Assembly (NCBI GenBank): GCA_007124415.1
Contig: SLFE01000215.1
Coordinates: forward strand, 1-9,028
Reading direction: 5' to 3'
From: Waddliaceae bacterium
GTDB taxonomy: Bacteria > Chlamydiota > Chlamydiia > Chlamydiales > SLFE01
Length of the DNA: 9,028 nt
This document shows, piece after piece, positions 7,210 through 9,028 of the stretch. The first letter of the stretch is position 1; every line of letters begins with the position of its first letter. A program made the translations under genes and the position numbers. The notes beneath the pieces were generated by a model that saw only the letters and a list, made by a program, of their open reading frames with translations, was not told where the DNA came from and did no database searches.

Positions 7210-7217
7210 GGTATAAT
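7188..7217 (+). promoter_or_regulatory. Candidate promoter for the 248-residue orphan gene
   Basis: A perfect TATAAT -10 lies at 7212-7217, with a weak -35 TGGAAA (7188-7193, 4 of 6) at 18 nt spacing. Transcription would start near 7224, leaving a leader of about 17 nt that contains AGGTGG (7228-7233) as a possible ribosome binding site. It overlaps the divergent promoter on the other strand, so the two may interfere with each other. Confidence 0.4.
7192..7204. repeat. AT-rich inverted repeat in divergent promoter region
   Basis: AATTTA-A-TAAATT is a perfect inverted repeat with 6-bp arms and a one-base centre. It lies in the spacer between the -35 and -10 of the leftward promoter. It could be an operator, but such AT palindromes also arise by chance. 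Confidence 0.25.
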
Positions 7218-7240
7218 AACCTTATATAGGTGGTGAAATA

Positions 7241-7987
7241 ATGTCTTCAGTCGGCCCGATCAATCATATAATCCAGTCTGTCCACAACGAGGTGCAGCAA
7301 ATTGCCGATGCCGCCGCAAAGGGCGGGGAGACGATATCTTCTTCTCAGGCAGAGAAATTCGGCTTGTCACTTCAACAGAAGGCCGAGGCGCTGCAAAATG
7401 AGGCGAGGGGGGATTTTCGGGCGAAAGCGGAAGGGTTGGACGGTAAATCGCTGAATCGCCTGTCTCAGGCCATCGCATCGCTCGGGGCCAACTCCGCTCT
7501 TGCGAGGCAGCTTGCCAAACCCTCCCAATATGCAAATCTCGGGAATGTCTTGTTAAGCCTTGGCGAGACCATTGAAAAGATGAAACGGAAACGTCAGGAA
7601 GTCATCTTTAAGAAAAAAGGTCTCAAGGTTGAGCGGTTTGAGATCATCGAGTTTCTTAATTCGACGGAAAAGGAATTCGAACGCTTTGTCGCAATTATTA
7701 GAGAGAGGGGAGCGGACGAGGATGTTCTATTGGATTTTATTCGTGAGCTCATCAAGCGCATGGAAATTTTGAAATACCTCCACAAAATTTCCTTCGAAAA
7801 GAAAGCCAAAAGGTTGGTTGAATCCAAGTATTACAAGAAATTGTTGAAAGTGATCGACGCCATTTCCGAGGATGAAAGATTGAGGAAGCAAATCTATGAT
7901 ATCAGCATCGACGGTGAAACAGGAATGTCTCATCTCCGCTTTTGGAAAACTTTGAAGCATATGGGTCAAATACTTGATGAACTCTAA
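7241..7987 (+). CDS. Uncharacterised helical, charged protein
   Basis: Not recognised. It is a 248-residue soluble protein without signal peptide or membrane segment. The N-terminal part (1-110) is rich in Gln, Ala, Ser and Leu with regular helical spacing. A strongly basic stretch follows at 114-127 (KMKRKRQEVIFKKK). The C-terminal half (130-248) alternates acidic and basic residues and is probably all helical, possibly coiled coil. The ATG is preceded by AGGTGG and a clear TATAAT box. It is a single-gene unit facing the basic 117-residue gene, with a 4-nt stop overlap. In a Chlamydia-like bacterium a cytosolic scaffold or a type III secreted protein are possible readings, but nothing in the sequence proves either. 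Codon use looks like that of its neighbours, and the frame is uninterrupted. Confidence 0.78.
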   Translation: MSSVGPINHIIQSVHNEVQQIADAAAKGGETISSSQAEKFGLSLQQKAEALQNEARGDFRAKAEGLDGKSLNRLSQAIASLGANSALARQLAKPSQYANLGNVLLSLGETIEKMKRKRQEVIFKKKGLKVERFEIIEFLNSTEKEFERFVAIIRERGADEDVLLDFIRELIKRMEILKYLHKISFEKKAKRLVESKYYKKLLKVIDAISEDERLRKQIYDISIDGETGMSHLRFWKTLKHMGQILDEL

Positions 7988-8337
7988 TCCATTTGAATCC
8001 ATTTGCGGCGGTGGCCGATAGATTTACGTTTTCGTTTTTTCGCTTTTTTGGCAAGTTGCTTTTTATCGTACTTTTTTTTAGTCTCCGATCCCAATGCGTC
8101 CCAGATAAAGGAAAAGACTTTTTTTCGCCTTTTTTGTATGTAGTCCCACTGCCCTTTTTTGAAATTGTCGGGATTGTCCAGATAATCGGAAACTTGCTTT
8201 TGGGTAAGATCGCCTTTCCTGTAAACCTTATTGAGGGCTTCATCGATTTTATCGCGAAGACCAAGCACCGCCTTTAACCTTTTTTCCAGGTTTTCGTCGT
8301 CCTTTGAATCCTTGCTTTTACGTTGTTTATCAGCCAT
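7984..8337 (-). CDS. Uncharacterised highly basic small protein
   Basis: Not recognised. It has 117 residues, 37 of them Lys or Arg against 17 Asp or Glu, so it is strongly positive. The N-terminus is charged and probably disordered (1-18). A central region (19-82) looks folded, with a helix LEKRLKAVLGLRDKIDEALN (17-36) and aromatic residues W64, Y66, F75, F77 and W79. The C-terminus (87-112) is a nearly continuous basic stretch including KKAKKRKRK. The composition suggests binding to nucleic acid or ribosomes, which is inference. The basic reading is not an artefact of the antisense strand: a start, a promoter-like sequence upstream and a folded-looking core support it. No Shine-Dalgarno sequence is visible before the ATG. 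A shifted-frame shadow at 7902-8264 is less plausible. Confidence 0.7.
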   Translation of the reverse strand: MADKQRKSKDSKDDENLEKRLKAVLGLRDKIDEALNKVYRKGDLTQKQVSDYLDNPDNFKKGQWDYIQKRRKKVFSFIWDALGSETKKKYDKKQLAKKAKKRKRKSIGHRRKWIQMD

Positions 8338-8347
8338 CGTTTTAATT

Positions 8348-8366
8348 ATATTTTAGCATATTTTAG
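8348..8366. repeat. Direct repeat ATATTTTAG x2 in divergent promoter region
   Basis: ATATTTTAG occurs at 8348-8356 and again at 8358-8366, a 10-bp period (about one helical turn). It covers the -10 and part of the spacer of the leftward promoter. It may be a binding site for a regulator on one DNA face, or a chance result of AT richness. Confidence 0.3.
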
Positions 8367-8378
8367 TTATAACTGCAA
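8350..8378 (-). promoter_or_regulatory. Candidate promoter for the basic 117-residue gene
   Basis: On the - strand, TTGCAG (8378-8373) and TAAAAT (8355-8350) are 17 nt apart, with an extended -10 TGC directly before TAAAAT. Initiation would fall near 8343, about six bases before the ATG at 8337, leaving no room for a ribosome binding site. A second -10-like TATAAT is at 8350-8345 on the same strand but lacks a well-spaced -35. Confidence 0.4.
8365..8374. repeat. 10-bp perfect palindrome AGTTATAACT
   Basis: AGTTATAACT is self-complementary and sits at the centre of the 73-base divergent region between the basic-protein gene and waaA. It lies between the -35 and -10 of the leftward promoter and upstream of the waaA -10, so a bound protein could affect both genes. 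Confidence 0.3.
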
Positions 8379-8396
8379 AAAAACAGGTTTTTGAGC

Positions 8397-8402
8397 TATA
8401 GT
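8397..8402 (+). promoter_or_regulatory. Candidate -10 box for waaA
   Basis: TATAGT (5 of 6 to TATAAT) ends eight bases before the waaA ATG. The -35 region is poor (TGCAAA at 8374-8379, 17 nt away). If used, transcription would begin within a base or two of the ATG. No Shine-Dalgarno sequence is present. Confidence 0.25.
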
Positions 8403-8410
8403 CTTCATTT

Positions 8411-9028
8411 ATGGTCTATATATATCAGCTGCTTCTTTTTCTGGGTCTTATCTTTTACATTCCGGCACTGGCGGTTCGAAAAAAGGGGGGGGCTTCGCTC
8501 AAAGAACGCTTTGGAATAGGCTATGGAGGGGTAAAAAAAACAAAGAACACGCTAGTCTGGATCCACGCTGTTTCGCTTGGAGAGACCAGGGCAGCAGGGC
8601 ACCTTGCCGGCAAACTCAGAGAGGCTTATGGCTCCGACGTTGAATTCATTGTCTCTTCCGGAACCGCCACCGGCCGCATGGAGGCTGAAAAGAGCATCCC
8701 TTTTGCCGCATGCCACATCTACCTTCCCTTTGATTTGCCGTGGGTAATGAAAAAGCTGGCAATTAGGGCCAGCCCGGACTTGGTGATTGTTTCCGAAACC
8801 GATCTCTGGTTCAATTTTTTGGACCAATGTAAAAAAAGAGGGGCCAAATTAGTCATAGTCAATGGAAAAATGTCGGAAAAGTCTTTTTCCAAGTATCAAT
8901 CTTTTCCTGTATGGTCGCGCAAAATTTTCGGCCTTTTTGACAAGATTTGCGTGCAGAGCGACCATTATGCCCATCGCTTTTCCAGGCTCGGCGTTCCCAA
9001 AAATGTTCTGCCAACCACGGGGAATTTA
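8411..9028 (+). CDS. waaA: 3-deoxy-D-manno-octulosonic acid (KDO) transferase, 3' end outside window
   Basis: Transfers KDO from CMP-KDO to lipid A, the first step of lipooligosaccharide core synthesis, at the cytoplasmic face of the inner membrane. The 206 visible residues form the N-terminal half of a family usually about 420-430 long; the frame is still open at the right edge. An N-terminal membrane anchor spans about 3-22. WIHAVSLGE (50-58) contains the catalytic-base Glu at 58. HIYLPFDLP (102-110), LVIVSETDLWFN (124-135) and VNGKMSEKS (150-158) follow; enterobacteria have ETELWPN where this has ETDLWFN. TTGNL closes the window. Chlamydial KdtA adds several KDO residues; whether this one does cannot be seen. 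The ATG at 8411 has no clear ribosome binding site. An A6G8 run lies at codons 23-28. Confidence 0.93.
   Translation, partial: MVYIYQLLLFLGLIFYIPALAVRKKGGASLKERFGIGYGGVKKTKNTLVWIHAVSLGETRAAGHLAGKLREAYGSDVEFIVSSGTATGRMEAEKSIPFAACHIYLPFDLPWVMKKLAIRASPDLVIVSETDLWFNFLDQCKKRGAKLVIVNGKMSEKSFSKYQSFPVWSRKIFGLFDKICVQSDHYAHRFSRLGVPKNVLPTTGNL

Noticed and set aside
7902..8264. 120-residue - strand frame overlapping the basic-protein gene
   Set aside because: It overlaps both convergent genes in a shifted frame. The 7984-8337 frame has the better start, a promoter-like sequence and a folded-looking core.
8377..8392. AAAAAAACAGGTTTTT as a possible terminator or hairpin
   Set aside because: The arms are only A and T around a mismatched centre, with no GC stem; it lies in a divergent promoter region where a terminator is not expected.

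Overview
The window reads as a gene-dense stretch of a Gram-negative bacterial chromosome. The best guess is a Chlamydia-like bacterium (phylum Chlamydiota, environmental lineage). The main evidence is the partial WaaA (KDO transferase) at the right edge, whose segments such as VNGKMSEKS and SETDLWFNFL resemble, from memory, chlamydial KdtA more than enterobacterial WaaA. Small soluble orphan proteins beside housekeeping genes also fit. This taxonomic call is inference; no rRNA or other marker is present. No tRNA, rRNA, CRISPR array, insertion sequence, phage gene or plasmid function was seen.

Left half (1-5818, all + strand). RNase R, cut by the left edge, is followed by two consecutive paralogous DUF502 membrane proteins. 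Both junctions are 4-nt stop/start overlaps (ATGA, then GTGA). Ten bases later comes uracil phosphoribosyltransferase (upp), whose 3' end overlaps the start of a cation diffusion facilitator (CDF) transporter. After a 47-base gap follow a DUF2937 and a DUF2878 membrane protein, joined by another ATGA overlap. The first five genes look like one operon; the last two may belong to it or have their own start.

Middle (5815-7173, - strand). A class I SAM-dependent methyltransferase lies 3 bases upstream of a 3-methyladenine DNA glycosylase (Mpg/AAG family), so the two are very likely co-transcribed. The glycosylase stop codon overlaps the DUF2878 stop codon tail to tail by 4 nt.

Right part (7174-9028). 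A 67-base divergent promoter region leads to an unrecognised 248-residue helical protein (+). This converges, again with a 4-nt stop overlap, on an unrecognised, very basic 117-residue protein (-). A second divergent region (8338-8410), AT-rich and holding a 10-bp palindrome and a 9-bp direct repeat, separates that gene from waaA (+), which runs off the right edge.

Most functions are housekeeping: RNA decay, pyrimidine salvage, metal transport, base-excision repair and lipooligosaccharide core synthesis. The less ordinary elements are the RNase R-DUF502-DUF502 coupling, the CDF transporter lacking one usual metal ligand in TM2, possible leaderless promoter geometry at several genes, tail-to-tail stop overlaps at both convergent junctions, an A6G8 slippery tract early in waaA, and the two orphan proteins. 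I did not find convincing evidence of a new multi-gene system. There is no gene-free stretch over 300 bases.
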